DNA of 53,856 nt from Rhodospirillaceae bacterium (GCA_016845145.1 JAERTE010000061.1:1-53856), one strand, 5' to 3'. Shown: positions 18,093 to 26,335, counted from the stretch's first letter. Numbers and translations: made by a program. The notes: a model not told the origin generated them from the sequence alone.

Positions 18093-18563
18093 TCAGTTCG
18101 TTTCACCGTAGATTTTCGTCGCCCGGCTTTCGAACGCATTGACCATCTTTTGCACCGCTTCGTTGAACACGACGCCGATGGCTTTTTCGAGAATTTTCGC
18201 CCGGAACTCGAAATCAACGAAAAAGTCGATCTCCGTGCCGCCTTCAGTCGCGTTGAAGACCCAATGGTTGTTGAGAAACTTGAACGGCCCCTCGGTGTAG
18301 GCGACATCAATGCGCGGGGCCGTGCCGCCGTCCTTGCCGTCCGGAAATGCCTCGACGCGCGATGTGAAGCGTTCGCGGAATACTTTGAAGCCGATGACCA
18401 TGTCGGCGATCAGGATTTCGCCCGCCTCCGTGCTTTCGCGGCGTCGGATGCGCAGCGCCTGACACCAGGGCAAGAACTCCGGGTATTCTTCGACGTTCCG
18501 CACAAGTTCGAACAGCTGTTCGGGCGTATAAGGCAGTACCCGTTTTTCCGCGTGCATGGGCAT
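18093..18563 (-). CDS. RatA/COQ10-type START-domain protein
   Basis: A 156-residue SRPBCC (START-like) protein. The N-terminus reads KRVLPYTPEQLFELVRNVEE near residue 7 with PEFLPWCQALRIRRRE next, then FKFLNNHWVFNATEGGTEIDF near 93. The family covers COQ10 ubiquinone-binding proteins and the E. coli RatA ribosome-association factor; the alphaproteobacterial members are usually closer to COQ10 in context. It normally follows lipA, but here lipA lies about 10.7 kb away. Confidence 0.9.
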   Translation of the reverse strand: MPMHAEKRVLPYTPEQLFELVRNVEEYPEFLPWCQALRIRRRESTEAGEILIADMVIGFKVFRERFTSRVEAFPDGKDGGTAPRIDVAYTEGPFKFLNNHWVFNATEGGTEIDFFVDFEFRAKILEKAIGVVFNEAVQKMVNAFESRATKIYGETN

Positions 18564-18634
18564 GGTCCGGTTGTGCCCTCCCCGAACGGGTGCGTCAACG
18601 TTGCGCGTACTCCGATGTTGCCCTAAACAGCGTC

Positions 18635-19936
18635 ATGGCCCGAAGAAATCACCAACGCCAAAGCCAACAACGCCGTAAGCGTCATCAACGCAAACCGCCA
18701 GCCCAGCGCCGGGAACTCACGGTCCTTCGCATGGGCCGGCATGGTGACGGTATTGCCGAGAGTGACACCGGCCCGGTTTATGTGCCTTTCACGCTGCCGG
18801 GAGAACGTATTGAAGCCGAAGTGCGTGGCAACCGTGGGCGGCTTTTGCATGTGATTGACGCGGCGCCCGAACGGGTCCAACCGCCCTGCCCTTTGTTCGG
18901 ACAGTGTGGCGGCTGCGCTGTGCAGCATTTTGAGGCGAGTGCTTACACGGCGTGGAAACGCGGTTTGATCGAGACGGCTCTGGCCAACCGCGGCATTGAA
19001 GCGGAGATAGCGTCGTTGATCGATGCGCATGGACACGGTCGCCGCCGGGTTACGCTGCACGTTCGCTTCGATGGTGCACGCGTAAGTGTCGGGTTTATGC
19101 GCGCGCGCAGTCATGAACTGCTGCAACTGGAGTCTTGCCCCATTCTGGTGCCGGAACTGGCGGACATTGTCGGCGTTGTCCGGGCACTTGCGGCGCCGTT
19201 CGCGGGCCATGCCCGCAACCTGGATGTCGCCGTCACTGCTGCAGACAACGGATTGGATATCGATTTGAGGGGGGGCGGAGACCCAAACATGGGCCAGCGC
19301 ATGGATTTGGCAGATACGGCTGAGCGCTTTGATGTCGCCCGCGTGAGCGTCGATGGCGAGTTGATCGCGGCGCGCAGAATGCCTGTAATCGCCATGGGGC
19401 CGGCGAAGCTGACGCCGCCACCCGGCGGTTTCTTGCAGGCAACCCGCGCCGGCGAGCAGGCTTTGTCGGATATCATGCTTGCCGCCATGCCGGATACGGC
19501 CCGGGTGGCCGATCTGTTTTGCGGCGTCGGACCGTTTACGCTCCGGCTGGCGTCCGATCACGCGGTGGACGCCTATGATTCCGATGTGGCCGCGCTGGCT
19601 GCGCTGGATCATGCGTTGCGTCATACGCCCAACTTGAAGTCCGTCTCGGCGGCGCGCCGGGATTTGTTCGAAAGCCCGCTCAGCGCTGATGATCTGAAAA
19701 GCTACGGCGCGGTTATTTTCGATCCGCCCCGCATCGGGGCGGAAGCCCAGGCGCGGGAACTTGCCGAAAGCCGCGTGCCGGTGATCGTTGCCGTTTCATG
19801 TGAGCCCGCCACCTTCGCGCGTGACGCGGAAATCTTACTTCAGGGTGGCTATTCCTTGGAAAGCGTAACACCGGTCGACCAATTCAAATACGCCGCGCAC
19901 GTGGAGATTGTCGGAATCTTTTTTCCGACGACTTGA
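18635..19936 (+). CDS. Class I SAM-dependent RNA methyltransferase (TrmA/RlmD family, 5-methyluridine)
   Basis: A 433-residue RNA uridine C5 methyltransferase. After an Arg/Gln-rich lead it has a TRAM-like beta-barrel at about residues 27-75, then a [4Fe-4S] site CPLFGQCGGC (Cys85, 91, 94) with the fourth Cys in LESCPIL. The SAM motif RVADLFCGVGPFTLRLA is near 292, the DPPR motif FDPPRIGAE near 367, and the catalytic CEP segment VAVSCEPATFARD near 391. The C-terminus AAHVEIVGIF is typical. The ATG at 18635 is used because the longer frame from 18590 adds no recognisable sequence. The modified base and target RNA cannot be assigned. Confidence 0.92.
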   Translation: MARRNHQRQSQQRRKRHQRKPPAQRRELTVLRMGRHGDGIAESDTGPVYVPFTLPGERIEAEVRGNRGRLLHVIDAAPERVQPPCPLFGQCGGCAVQHFEASAYTAWKRGLIETALANRGIEAEIASLIDAHGHGRRRVTLHVRFDGARVSVGFMRARSHELLQLESCPILVPELADIVGVVRALAAPFAGHARNLDVAVTAADNGLDIDLRGGGDPNMGQRMDLADTAERFDVARVSVDGELIAARRMPVIAMGPAKLTPPPGGFLQATRAGEQALSDIMLAAMPDTARVADLFCGVGPFTLRLASDHAVDAYDSDVAALAALDHALRHTPNLKSVSAARRDLFESPLSADDLKSYGAVIFDPPRIGAEAQARELAESRVPVIVAVSCEPATFARDAEILLQGGYSLESVTPVDQFKYAAHVEIVGIFFPTT

Positions 19937-19964
19937 CAGCCGCAATCCGTGTTATGATTCCACC

Positions 19965-20564
19965 ATGGCACCAAAACGCAAACCCAAAAAAATGCCGCCG
20001 CCCGAAGCGATTCTCGCCGTCGCCCTGGGCCTCGCCGAAGAGCGCGGCTGGATGACGCTTCGGATGGCCGATTTGGCGGCGGAAATGGATGCTTCATTGG
20101 CCGATATCCATGCCCACTACCCAGACATGAACGCCATTGCCAATGCCTGGTTCCTGCAGGCGCAGGATGCCATGCTGGCGCCGACGGACGAGGGTTTCCG
20201 AGATCTGGCGGCGCCTGAGCGGCTCTACCTGATAATCATGCGCTGGTTGAATTTTCTCGCCCAGCATCGCCAGGTGAGCGCCGATATGATCAGGGGCAAG
20301 CTGCATCCGCCGCACGTGCACCATTGGGGGCCGGCGCTATTCAGCCTATCGCGCCTAGTGCATTGGATGCTAGACGCGGCGGCCATAGGCTCTACTGGCT
20401 ACCGGCGCCGAACCGAGGAAGTGGGCTTGAGCGTTATCGTGTTGGCGACGCTTGCACGTTGGGCGTCAGACGGCAGCGAAGATTTGTCCTACACACAGGA
20501 TTTCCTGCGGCGCCGGCTGGCCCAGGGTGGTATCTTCATGGCGCGGGTGTTCGGCGGTCGCTAG
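19965..20564 (+). CDS. TetR/AcrR family transcriptional regulator
   Basis: A 199-residue regulator. The N-terminal three-helix DNA-binding domain shows ILAVALGLAEERGWMTLRMA with DLAAEMDASLADIHAHYPDM as the helix-turn-helix and the Tyr-Pro signature. The C-terminal ligand domain is helical and unassigned (LVHWMLDAAAIGSTGYRRR). The ATG at 19965 follows the methyltransferase stop by 28 bases. The ligand and operator are unknown; the downstream Ldh gene is on the other strand. Confidence 0.85.
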   Translation: MAPKRKPKKMPPPEAILAVALGLAEERGWMTLRMADLAAEMDASLADIHAHYPDMNAIANAWFLQAQDAMLAPTDEGFRDLAAPERLYLIIMRWLNFLAQHRQVSADMIRGKLHPPHVHHWGPALFSLSRLVHWMLDAAAIGSTGYRRRTEEVGLSVIVLATLARWASDGSEDLSYTQDFLRRRLAQGGIFMARVFGGR

Positions 20565-20639
20565 AGCGGCTGCGCATCAGAGTCGGACCGCAAGGCCGCG
20601 CACGTTGAGATGGTCGGCGTGTTCAAACGGGCCGGTTAA
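20565..20639 (+). pseudogene. Orphan C-terminal tail of a TrmA/RlmD-type RNA methyltransferase
   Basis: Directly after the TetR stop, in the same frame, an open stretch ends AAHVEMVGVFKRAG at TAA 20637-20639. This closely matches the C-terminal AAHVEIVGIF of the methyltransferase at 18635-19936, in protein and DNA (compare 19892-19923 with about 20596-20628). No start codon with upstream domain belongs to it. It looks like a leftover from a duplication or replacement event. Confidence 0.5.
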
Positions 20640-21682
20640 GCGATGGCGTTGGGTACGCTGACGCCGTATTTCTCCAATAGTGGCGTCATACGCGGCAAAA
20701 TCTCAGGGTGCAACCGGACGCCATTCGCCGTTTGTTCGACCCACAGGGCGTGTGCACGGTCGCCCGGCATGCGGACCGGAGTGTCAGTGGACATGGCCGG
20801 TGCTTGGCGGCAGCTATCACCCAAGTGTCCGGTTTCGGCGGTGAAAGCGTCGGTGCCGGAAAACGCGCCGGGATCAATCAATTGCAGAAATACGTTGTTG
20901 CCGAACGCCCCCTCTTCCACTCGGCCCCAACCGGCGAGACCCGATGTCAGTGCCTCGATCAAAATCGAAATCGCGAAGCCTTTGTGTCCGCTGTCCATGC
21001 CGCCCATGGGCAGGATTGCACCCGGCGGGTCCGTGTAAATAGCCTCCGGATCGGTGGTCGGGTTGCCTTCGGCGTCGACCAAGGCGGCGAACGGCAGTTG
21101 CCCGTTTTGCCTGCGTGTGCGTTCGATCATGCGATTGGTGGTCGCCGATGTCGCGGTATCGAACAAGATGGGATGCGTCGGCGTCGGGATGGCGGCGGCG
21201 AACGGACTGGTCGATAGCCTGGGCGCTTTGCCGCCGGCAGGTGCAACGACGGCATTGCCGGGGGCGGATGTCGTGACAATTGCCATGACGCCTTCCAGCG
21301 CGGCGCGGCGGCAATAGGTCGCGAGACATGAAATGTTTTGGCTGCGGCCCATGGCGACGGTGATCACAGGGTGATCCTTGCGGCGCTGCAAAGCCAGTTC
21401 GAGCGCCTTCACCGTCGCCCATTGCCCCGGCAACGCCCGCGCATCGAGGCGCAGCGCGGCACCCGTGTCGGCGACGATTTCCGGCTCGCCCGACGTGGTC
21501 CATTTGCCGGCTTCAAGCGCTGCCATGTAGGCAGGTACGAACTGCAACCCGTGGGTGGAATAGCCAAGCAGGTCGGCTTCCACCAATATCTCGGCAACCA
21601 CGCGCGCAATGGGAGCATCCAGTCCGCCGGCGGTGAATAGCGAAGCCGTTGTCTCGATCAGGGATTGATGAGGATAAAGCAT
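20636..21682 (-). CDS. Ldh family NAD(P)-dependent oxidoreductase (malate/L-lactate dehydrogenase fold)
   Basis: A 348-residue member of the non-Rossmann malate/L-sulfolactate/ureidoglycolate dehydrogenase family. It shows the catalytic His context LGYSTHGLQFVPAYMAALEAG near residue 38, cofactor-binding SPFAAAIPTPTHPILFDTAT near 165, and MDSGHKGFAISILIEALTSG near 243. The substrate cannot be read from sequence; malate, lactate, sulfolactate and ureidoglycolate are all handled within the family. The ATG at 21682 matches the usual family N-terminus; an upstream extension of the frame has no homology. It is divergent from the FkbM gene. Confidence 0.88.
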   Translation of the reverse strand: MLYPHQSLIETTASLFTAGGLDAPIARVVAEILVEADLLGYSTHGLQFVPAYMAALEAGKWTTSGEPEIVADTGAALRLDARALPGQWATVKALELALQRRKDHPVITVAMGRSQNISCLATYCRRAALEGVMAIVTTSAPGNAVVAPAGGKAPRLSTSPFAAAIPTPTHPILFDTATSATTNRMIERTRRQNGQLPFAALVDAEGNPTTDPEAIYTDPPGAILPMGGMDSGHKGFAISILIEALTSGLAGWGRVEEGAFGNNVFLQLIDPGAFSGTDAFTAETGHLGDSCRQAPAMSTDTPVRMPGDRAHALWVEQTANGVRLHPEILPRMTPLLEKYGVSVPNAIA

Positions 21683-21702
21683 GGTTAGTTTCGTTGCTGT
21701 TG

Positions 21703-21828
21703 TTAATGATTGATGGCGATAAGGGCGGTCCCTACCAACACGCTCGTAAACACGCCACGCTTCAGTTTGAACCAATGCGAGATTAAGCGCCAATACAAAA
21801 GCCTTTGAGGGCCCGGTAGGGATAGCAT
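21703..21828 (-). CDS. 41-residue membrane ORF, NrtS-like, possibly truncated
   Basis: An ATG-started 41-codon frame in the gap between the Ldh and FkbM genes. It ends with a basic segment and one hydrophobic helix, KLKRGVFTSVLVGTALIAIN. That helix resembles the first membrane segment of NrtS-type small nitrate/nitrite-associated membrane proteins (basic stretch, then a VGT-hydrophobic-IN(H/Q) pattern). The family is about twice as long with a second segment, which is missing. No good ribosome site is seen. It could be a decayed gene, a small protein, or chance. Confidence 0.3.
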   Translation of the reverse strand: MLSLPGPQRLLYWRLISHWFKLKRGVFTSVLVGTALIAINH

Positions 21829-21833
21829 GGTGC

Positions 21834-22670
21834 GTGTTTGACGCCTATTATGCGCACATGAACCCCATCTACGCACACGTCAACATGGCCGGCCGCCAGA
21901 TTTCCATGCGCTTCGATCAGGACTCGCCCGTTCACCGCAACATACTGGCGGAACTGCACGAGAGCGGCGCCTATGAGCGTGCCACGCAGTTCTTTCTCAT
22001 GCGCGTGCTCAAGGCCGGCGATACCTTTGTCGATGTGGGCGCGCATATCGGTTACTTCTCGCTGCTGGCGGCCGCTATCGTCGGCGACGACGGGCAAGTC
22101 ATTGCCGTGGAACCTATGGACGAAAATTTCGAGCAACTGACGCACCACGTGACGGAAAACGACCTGTCCAACATCGCCGCCGTCAATGCCGTGATCGCCG
22201 ACAGCGACGGCGAGACCAAGATATTCTTTAACGCCGACAATGATGGCGGCCACGCACTTTGGGATCCGGCGCTGCATCCGGTCAACGAGCAAACCCGTCA
22301 AAACCCGCGTGCCGACACGGTACGGTCTTGCCGGCTGGATTCGTTGCTGCACAAATTTGACGTCGAGCGCGTGCGGCTGATGAAGATCGATACCGAGGGC
22401 GCCGAAGCGACAATCCTCGATGCCGCGCGGAGCGTCTTCGTCCGGGGCCTTGTCGATTTCGCCATCCTTGAGGTCAATATGACCGGCCTACAGAACATGG
22501 GATCAAGCATCGACGACCTGTTCCGTTTGATCCGAGAACTCGGCTACGTCATTTGCTTGCCGCGTGATGATGGTTCCGCGCCGGTCATACTGGCCAGCGA
22601 CAACCGGCCTGACGATAAGTTCGTCTACAACGTGTTGATCGCGCGCCCGGAGGCCTTGGCGGGATTATAA
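21834..22670 (+). CDS. FkbM family SAM-dependent methyltransferase
   Basis: A 278-residue methyltransferase. The SAM-binding motif I is DTFVDVGAHIGYFSLLA near residue 62, the acidic second strand is VIAVEPMDENFEQL near 87, and the family signature is LMKIDTEGAEATILD near 182, followed by FAILEVNM. FkbM proteins O-methylate sugars, lipids or polyketides; the acceptor is unknown here. The GTG at 21834 may be the start, or the ATG at 21858; both keep the domain intact. No glycan cluster surrounds it. The stop overlaps that of the convergent metallo-hydrolase by six bases. Confidence 0.87.
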   Translation: MFDAYYAHMNPIYAHVNMAGRQISMRFDQDSPVHRNILAELHESGAYERATQFFLMRVLKAGDTFVDVGAHIGYFSLLAAAIVGDDGQVIAVEPMDENFEQLTHHVTENDLSNIAAVNAVIADSDGETKIFFNADNDGGHALWDPALHPVNEQTRQNPRADTVRSCRLDSLLHKFDVERVRLMKIDTEGAEATILDAARSVFVRGLVDFAILEVNMTGLQNMGSSIDDLFRLIRELGYVICLPRDDGSAPVILASDNRPDDKFVYNVLIARPEALAGL

Positions 22671-23531
22671 GCTCGTTTCCTTCAGCGCTTCGGCGGCCTT
22701 GGGGTCGTGCGAGGCGAGGATCAAGAGATCGGGTATCTGCGCCTTCAAGGCACGAACCTTGGCGAATGACGACCGCAGCAGTGCCGCGTCGCCAGTGCCG
22801 GGCACCTGGTCGTTCATCAACAGGTCGGCTTCGTAGGTCAGATCACCGATGAAGAGGACCGGCGGGATGTCGGCCGCCCGGACCAGCATCGACATAGAGC
22901 CCGGCGTGTGGCCCGGTGTCGGCAGCAAGATCATCGAGCCATCGCCCGTCACGTCATAACAGCCGCCGAACGGCGCGAACAAAGGGTCGTTGGATGCCTG
23001 AAAATCGATCGGTTGCCATTTGGCGCCCGGCAGTTCGATGTGTTCGCGAAAGATGTAGTTGCGCTCCGGGTGCGGGCCGGACAACTGTTGCCATTCGTCT
23101 CGGCTCACCAACAATTCAGCCTGCGGCACATCTGCTATGCCGCCCACATGGTCGAAATGCAGGTGCGAGACGATCACTTTCGAAACATCTCCGGCGGAGA
23201 ACCCCAAACCCGCGAGTTTTGCCGCGAGGGTGTCGTCAGACGTAATTTCAAAGCGGAACAGATTGCGCATGAACAACCGCCCGATGGCGCTGGACACATA
23301 ATTCGGGTCAGTGGCGATAGCGGGGTCCATGCCGGCGTCGAACAGCACCAGGCCGTCGCGGTGTTCGAGCGCGAATACGTTGAGCGGGATATCGATCCAA
23401 CTGCGCGATGTAAAAACCCACCACAATGCGGGCAAACGGCTGCCGTAGCGGTGTTCCTTGTGTTGTTTGGCGGTGCCGGTGGAGAGCACATGGATCGATG
23501 AAATGCGATTGTCGGTTTTGGCGGGTGACAT
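22665..23531 (-). CDS. MBL-fold metallo-hydrolase, N-acyl homoserine lactonase-like
   Basis: A 288-residue metallo-beta-lactamase-fold enzyme. The dinuclear zinc motif SHLHFDHVGGI lies near residue 121, with further ligands in LLPTPGHTPGSMSML near 207 and LFIGDLTYEADLL near 229, and ILASHDP at the end. The segment IDIPLNVFALEHRDGLVLFDAG near 46 is shared with AHL lactonases of the AiiA/AttM/AhlD type, so lactone quorum-quenching is possible. No luxI or luxR genes are in the window, so the natural substrate may be another lactone or ester. Confidence 0.87.
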   Translation of the reverse strand: MSPAKTDNRISSIHVLSTGTAKQHKEHRYGSRLPALWWVFTSRSWIDIPLNVFALEHRDGLVLFDAGMDPAIATDPNYVSSAIGRLFMRNLFRFEITSDDTLAAKLAGLGFSAGDVSKVIVSHLHFDHVGGIADVPQAELLVSRDEWQQLSGPHPERNYIFREHIELPGAKWQPIDFQASNDPLFAPFGGCYDVTGDGSMILLPTPGHTPGSMSMLVRAADIPPVLFIGDLTYEADLLMNDQVPGTGDAALLRSSFAKVRALKAQIPDLLILASHDPKAAEALKETSL

Positions 23532-23637
23532 GGTATGTCCCCTTCGAACACTAGTCGCGGCGCGCGATCATAGGATAGCGGAAACCTCGAATATGTCTCT
23601 GATAAGGATCAATGATTGGAAATGCGCCGAAGACGGC

Positions 23638-23916
23638 TTAGGTGTTCAGCTCCGGCTGAAATCCCGCTAGGCGGAAGCGCTCCATCATTTCGGCGTGCTT
23701 AAGCTGTCCGGTTTTGTCGTCGGCCGATGGCGCACCGGCATCGATCCAGCGCTTGTACAGGCTTTTCAGGATATCGATGCGTTCGTCCATGGTGCCGAAG
23801 CGCCATGCACCTAGTTCTTGAGGCGTGCGCCGGCACCCCTTGCAATGCTTGGGCTCGTCTTCGGTCATCTCACAGATGCCGAGACAGGGAGAAACCAGTC
23901 TTATCACTTCGGTCAT
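23638..23916 (-). CDS. DUF1289 domain protein
   Basis: A 92-residue protein with the DUF1289 cysteine pattern: SPCLGICEM near residue 9, then HCKGC near 24 and RRTPQELGAW. The four Cys probably bind a metal or Fe-S cluster. The C-terminal 50 residues are a family-variable extension. The function of the family is unknown. It lies between the MBL hydrolase and the 2OG-oxygenase on the same strand. Confidence 0.85.
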   Translation of the reverse strand: MTEVIRLVSPCLGICEMTEDEPKHCKGCRRTPQELGAWRFGTMDERIDILKSLYKRWIDAGAPSADDKTGQLKHAEMMERFRLAGFQPELNT

Positions 23917-23972
23917 GTTGCGCCTTTGCGTGAAGGTTTCAACATGGGGATTGCTGATGATGGATACAAGCC

Positions 23973-24926
23973 TCAGGCCCCGTCTTTGCGGTATCCGAAC
24001 GAGGCATCGATGCGCCCCAAAATGTGCGCGCCCGCCGTGGTCGGCGGATAGTGGCTGGGCTTCCCTTCTCCCACCCCCAGGTCAACCGGGTCGACGGGCG
24101 CGGTGAAGGTCGGATCATAAAACGTTGCGATGGATATCCGCTCTCGGCCCGAGCGGTTGACGACGCGGTGCGGGGTCGAGCGGTAACGGTCGTTGGTCCA
24201 ACGCCCCAACAAATCACCCACGTTGATCACCAGCGTGCCAGGTACGGGCGGGGCCGCTATCCAATCACCCTTGAGGTTCTGGACTTCCAACCCGCCATTG
24301 TCGTCTTGCCACAATATGGTGACGTTGCCGAAATCGGTGTGCGGTGCGACGCCGAATTGGTCGTCGCCTAAGCTTGCCGATTGCGGTGGATAATAGACCG
24401 CCTGCGTGCGTTGCAACGGTTTCTGATACTTATCGACGAAGAAATCAGGGGCAACGCCTAAACTCATGGCGATACCGCGCAGCAAGTCCTGGCCAAGCGC
24501 CGCGACGGCTTCGAAATAGGCGTACATATCTCGGCGCAGTTCCGGCAAGGAATCAGGCCACACGTTGGGGCCGCGCAAGGGCTGGCCGGCCAACACGTCG
24601 GGGTCGTCGGCGGGCAGTTCCAACCCAACCTGATAGAACTCCTTGTGGTCGGGCTTGGCCGCTCCGTACATCAAGGCATCACCCAGCGCATGCCAGCCAC
24701 GATGTGTGATCTTCGCAGAAACCCGTTGTTTCTCCTCCTCAGGTAACCGGAAGAACGCCATCGCCGAAGCGCTAGCAGCATCGATCACCGCCTGGGGAAC
24801 GCCGTGATTGGAGATGTATAGAAAACCGTGTTCCTCGAAGGCGCTGCGTATGGCAACGGCAACGGCGGCGGAACCGGGCTCACTACGTTGGCGCAGTTGG
24901 GAGATGTCGATGATGGGTAATGACAT
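23973..24926 (-). CDS. 2-oxoglutarate/Fe(II)-dependent oxygenase, isopenicillin N synthase family
   Basis: A 317-residue oxygenase. The N-terminal DIOX_N region has LPIIDISQLRQ and FLYISNHGVPQAVIDAA near residue 35. The iron site is H-x-D in APHTDFGNVTILWQDD near 194 with the distal His in STPHRVVN near 250, and the 2OG-binding Arg-x-Ser in RERISIATF just after. Members act on plant-like or antibiotic-like small molecules, nucleobases and others; the substrate is not readable. The ATG at 24926 is preferred over the TTG at 24935. It is transcribed toward the DUF1289 gene. Confidence 0.9.
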   Translation of the reverse strand: MSLPIIDISQLRQRSEPGSAAVAVAIRSAFEEHGFLYISNHGVPQAVIDAASASAMAFFRLPEEEKQRVSAKITHRGWHALGDALMYGAAKPDHKEFYQVGLELPADDPDVLAGQPLRGPNVWPDSLPELRRDMYAYFEAVAALGQDLLRGIAMSLGVAPDFFVDKYQKPLQRTQAVYYPPQSASLGDDQFGVAPHTDFGNVTILWQDDNGGLEVQNLKGDWIAAPPVPGTLVINVGDLLGRWTNDRYRSTPHRVVNRSGRERISIATFYDPTFTAPVDPVDLGVGEGKPSHYPPTTAGAHILGRIDASFGYRKDGA

Positions 24927-25086
24927 GGAAATCAATTCCTGAGGCCGAAAAACGATGGAATACTAGCGAGTATGACCAGATTGTGGGATGTTTTTCGTGT
25001 TCTGGGCAGCGTGTCACGGTTGGCCGGTGAACGTGAATGGGTCTAAGTATGGAATGCGTGAACGGAATCGGACCGGGGCAGGTTTT

Positions 25087-25649
25087 ATGACAAATTCTTC
25101 ACTTGTCCTTCAATGCGCCTGGATTGATGAGGAGGATATTGACGCGACCCAATTGGTGGACGCGCGAAAAACGTGGAGTACGTGGCGCGGTGACCAGCCT
25201 TATCCAACTTGGGCCACTGACCGATTCCTTCAAATTGACTCAAGCCTGCTACCCTTTTCGGTGGTTGTCATTCGGCTTGATACGAATGTCTTGGAATACA
25301 TATATTGGGGTAGCAGCCTCTCCAGGATTTTCGGTAACGATCACACCGGTGGATTTCCCGGGTTACTCAAGAGCTATGATTCCTACGATCCTGGCAGCAC
25401 GAGTTACGAACAGACCTTTGCGGACGGCCTGCCACGTTATCTGGCGACGCGGTTCTCAACAGATAGCGGTAATAGCGGATTACAGTTGTGCGTTCGGCTG
25501 CCGTTGGCAACGATGGCCGAATTAGCCACGTAATGTCGATAGGTGTCTTCGGTGGGCCTTATGGAACCGGTGGCTGGAATGCCGCTCAAACCATAGAGGC
25601 GTTATCGCGTAATCTTCGTCAATTAGTTGTCAACGAGATGGGCACATGA
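25087..25649 (+). CDS. PAS_5-like domain protein broken by a one-base frameshift
   Basis: The frame from ATG 25087 (GGGGCAGG just upstream) reads a PAS-like domain typical of alphaproteobacterial PAS_5 proteins: ARKTWSTWRGDQPYPTWA, LPFSVVVIRLD, EYIYWGSSLSRIFGNDHTGG, and finally LQLCVRLPL. It then stops at 25533 (ATMAELAT). In the next frame, from 25506, the domain continues naturally: GNDGRISHVMSIGVF, then WNAAQTIEALSRNLRQL, ending at TGA 25647-25649. Restoring one G at about 25505 would join the halves into a protein of about 188 residues. Either the gene is a recent pseudogene or the assembly has a one-base error. The same frame opens upstream to an ATG at 24988, but that part looks unrelated. 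Confidence 0.7.
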
Positions 25650-25732
25650 ATACTGGCGACACAGACGTGAGCGGAAATTCTGGCTTCAACGCCGGCTTCA
25701 CTATGCCGTTTGCATCGAACAATCAGGGCTAA
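25646..25732 (+). CDS. 28-residue ORF coupled to both PAS genes
   Basis: The frame begins at an ATG that overlaps the end of the repaired PAS frame as ATGA (25646-25649). It encodes a 28-residue Asn/Gly/Phe-rich peptide (MNTGDTDVSGNSGFNAGF and on) and ends at TAA 25730-25732, one base before the ATG of the next PAS gene. The exact fit suggests real translational coupling. No known family; chance cannot be excluded at this length. Confidence 0.35.
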   Translation: MNTGDTDVSGNSGFNAGFTMPFASNNQG

Positions 25733-25733
25733 T

Positions 25734-26252
25734 ATGAGCAATCAATTGTTTCACGCCGATGAACTCTCAGAGTTCTGGGCTTATGTCGAAGGGCTTTGTG
25801 CGAAAGCCTGCCCGCCGCGGTTTCGCGATTTCGAATTGATGGATATTTACCGGCTCGCGCGCAATATCGTCATCCTAGATACCGAGAGCGGCTCCGAACG
25901 ACTGAAGGTTCGGTTTGCAGGTATCCATGTCGTCGAGATGTTCGGGCTCGAAACCACCGGGCTGTTTATGGATGAAATCGATCTTGGAATTCATAAAGAA
26001 GACCTCCTGCGGATTTATAATCAATCCGCAATAGAGGGGCTGCCATATTGGACATGCGCGAAAGTCGAGACCTCGGTGGGGCAAAGCGCCGGCCCGGCGA
26101 AAAAGCTTCTCTTTCACTACGAGCGCCTCGTCGTACCTTTTCAGGACGAGCATGGCAGCATTTCGAACTTGGTTTCCATTCTCATCCGCCGCCCGACGGC
26201 GGAAGGTCCAGATTTTGAAGTGGAGCAAGTGGCGTTTCCGAAGAACATGTGA
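25734..26252 (+). CDS. PAS domain protein (PAS_5-like)
   Basis: A 172-residue single-domain protein with a PAS-like fold. It has FWAYVEGLCAKACPPRFRDF near residue 14, ELMDIYRLARNIVILD, then LKVRFAGIHVVEMFGLETTG near 61 (the usual region where PAS_5 proteins place the FGxxxTG element), and a closing strand LLFHYERLVVPFQDEHGS. No output domain is attached, so it must act through a partner or as a ligand sink. AGGG lies about 8 bases before the ATG. An in-frame TTG 24 bases upstream would overlap the 28-codon ORF. Confidence 0.75.
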   Translation: MSNQLFHADELSEFWAYVEGLCAKACPPRFRDFELMDIYRLARNIVILDTESGSERLKVRFAGIHVVEMFGLETTGLFMDEIDLGIHKEDLLRIYNQSAIEGLPYWTCAKVETSVGQSAGPAKKLLFHYERLVVPFQDEHGSISNLVSILIRRPTAEGPDFEVEQVAFPKNM

Positions 26253-26335
26253 TCTTCTGTTGAGAAGAAGGCTGCTCGTTTGTCCGTGATGCGGACCGTA
26301 CGAACCCAGACAACGATACCACTTAACTCTGTCCC

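Noticed and set aside
18623..19624. A 333-codon minus-strand frame opposite the RNA methyltransferase
   Set aside because: Antisense to a gene with intact Fe-S, SAM and catalytic motifs; the translation is Arg/His-rich without a domain.
21783..22352. A 189-codon minus-strand frame opposite the FkbM gene
   Set aside because: Antisense to a gene with a clear SAM motif; no domain in the translation.
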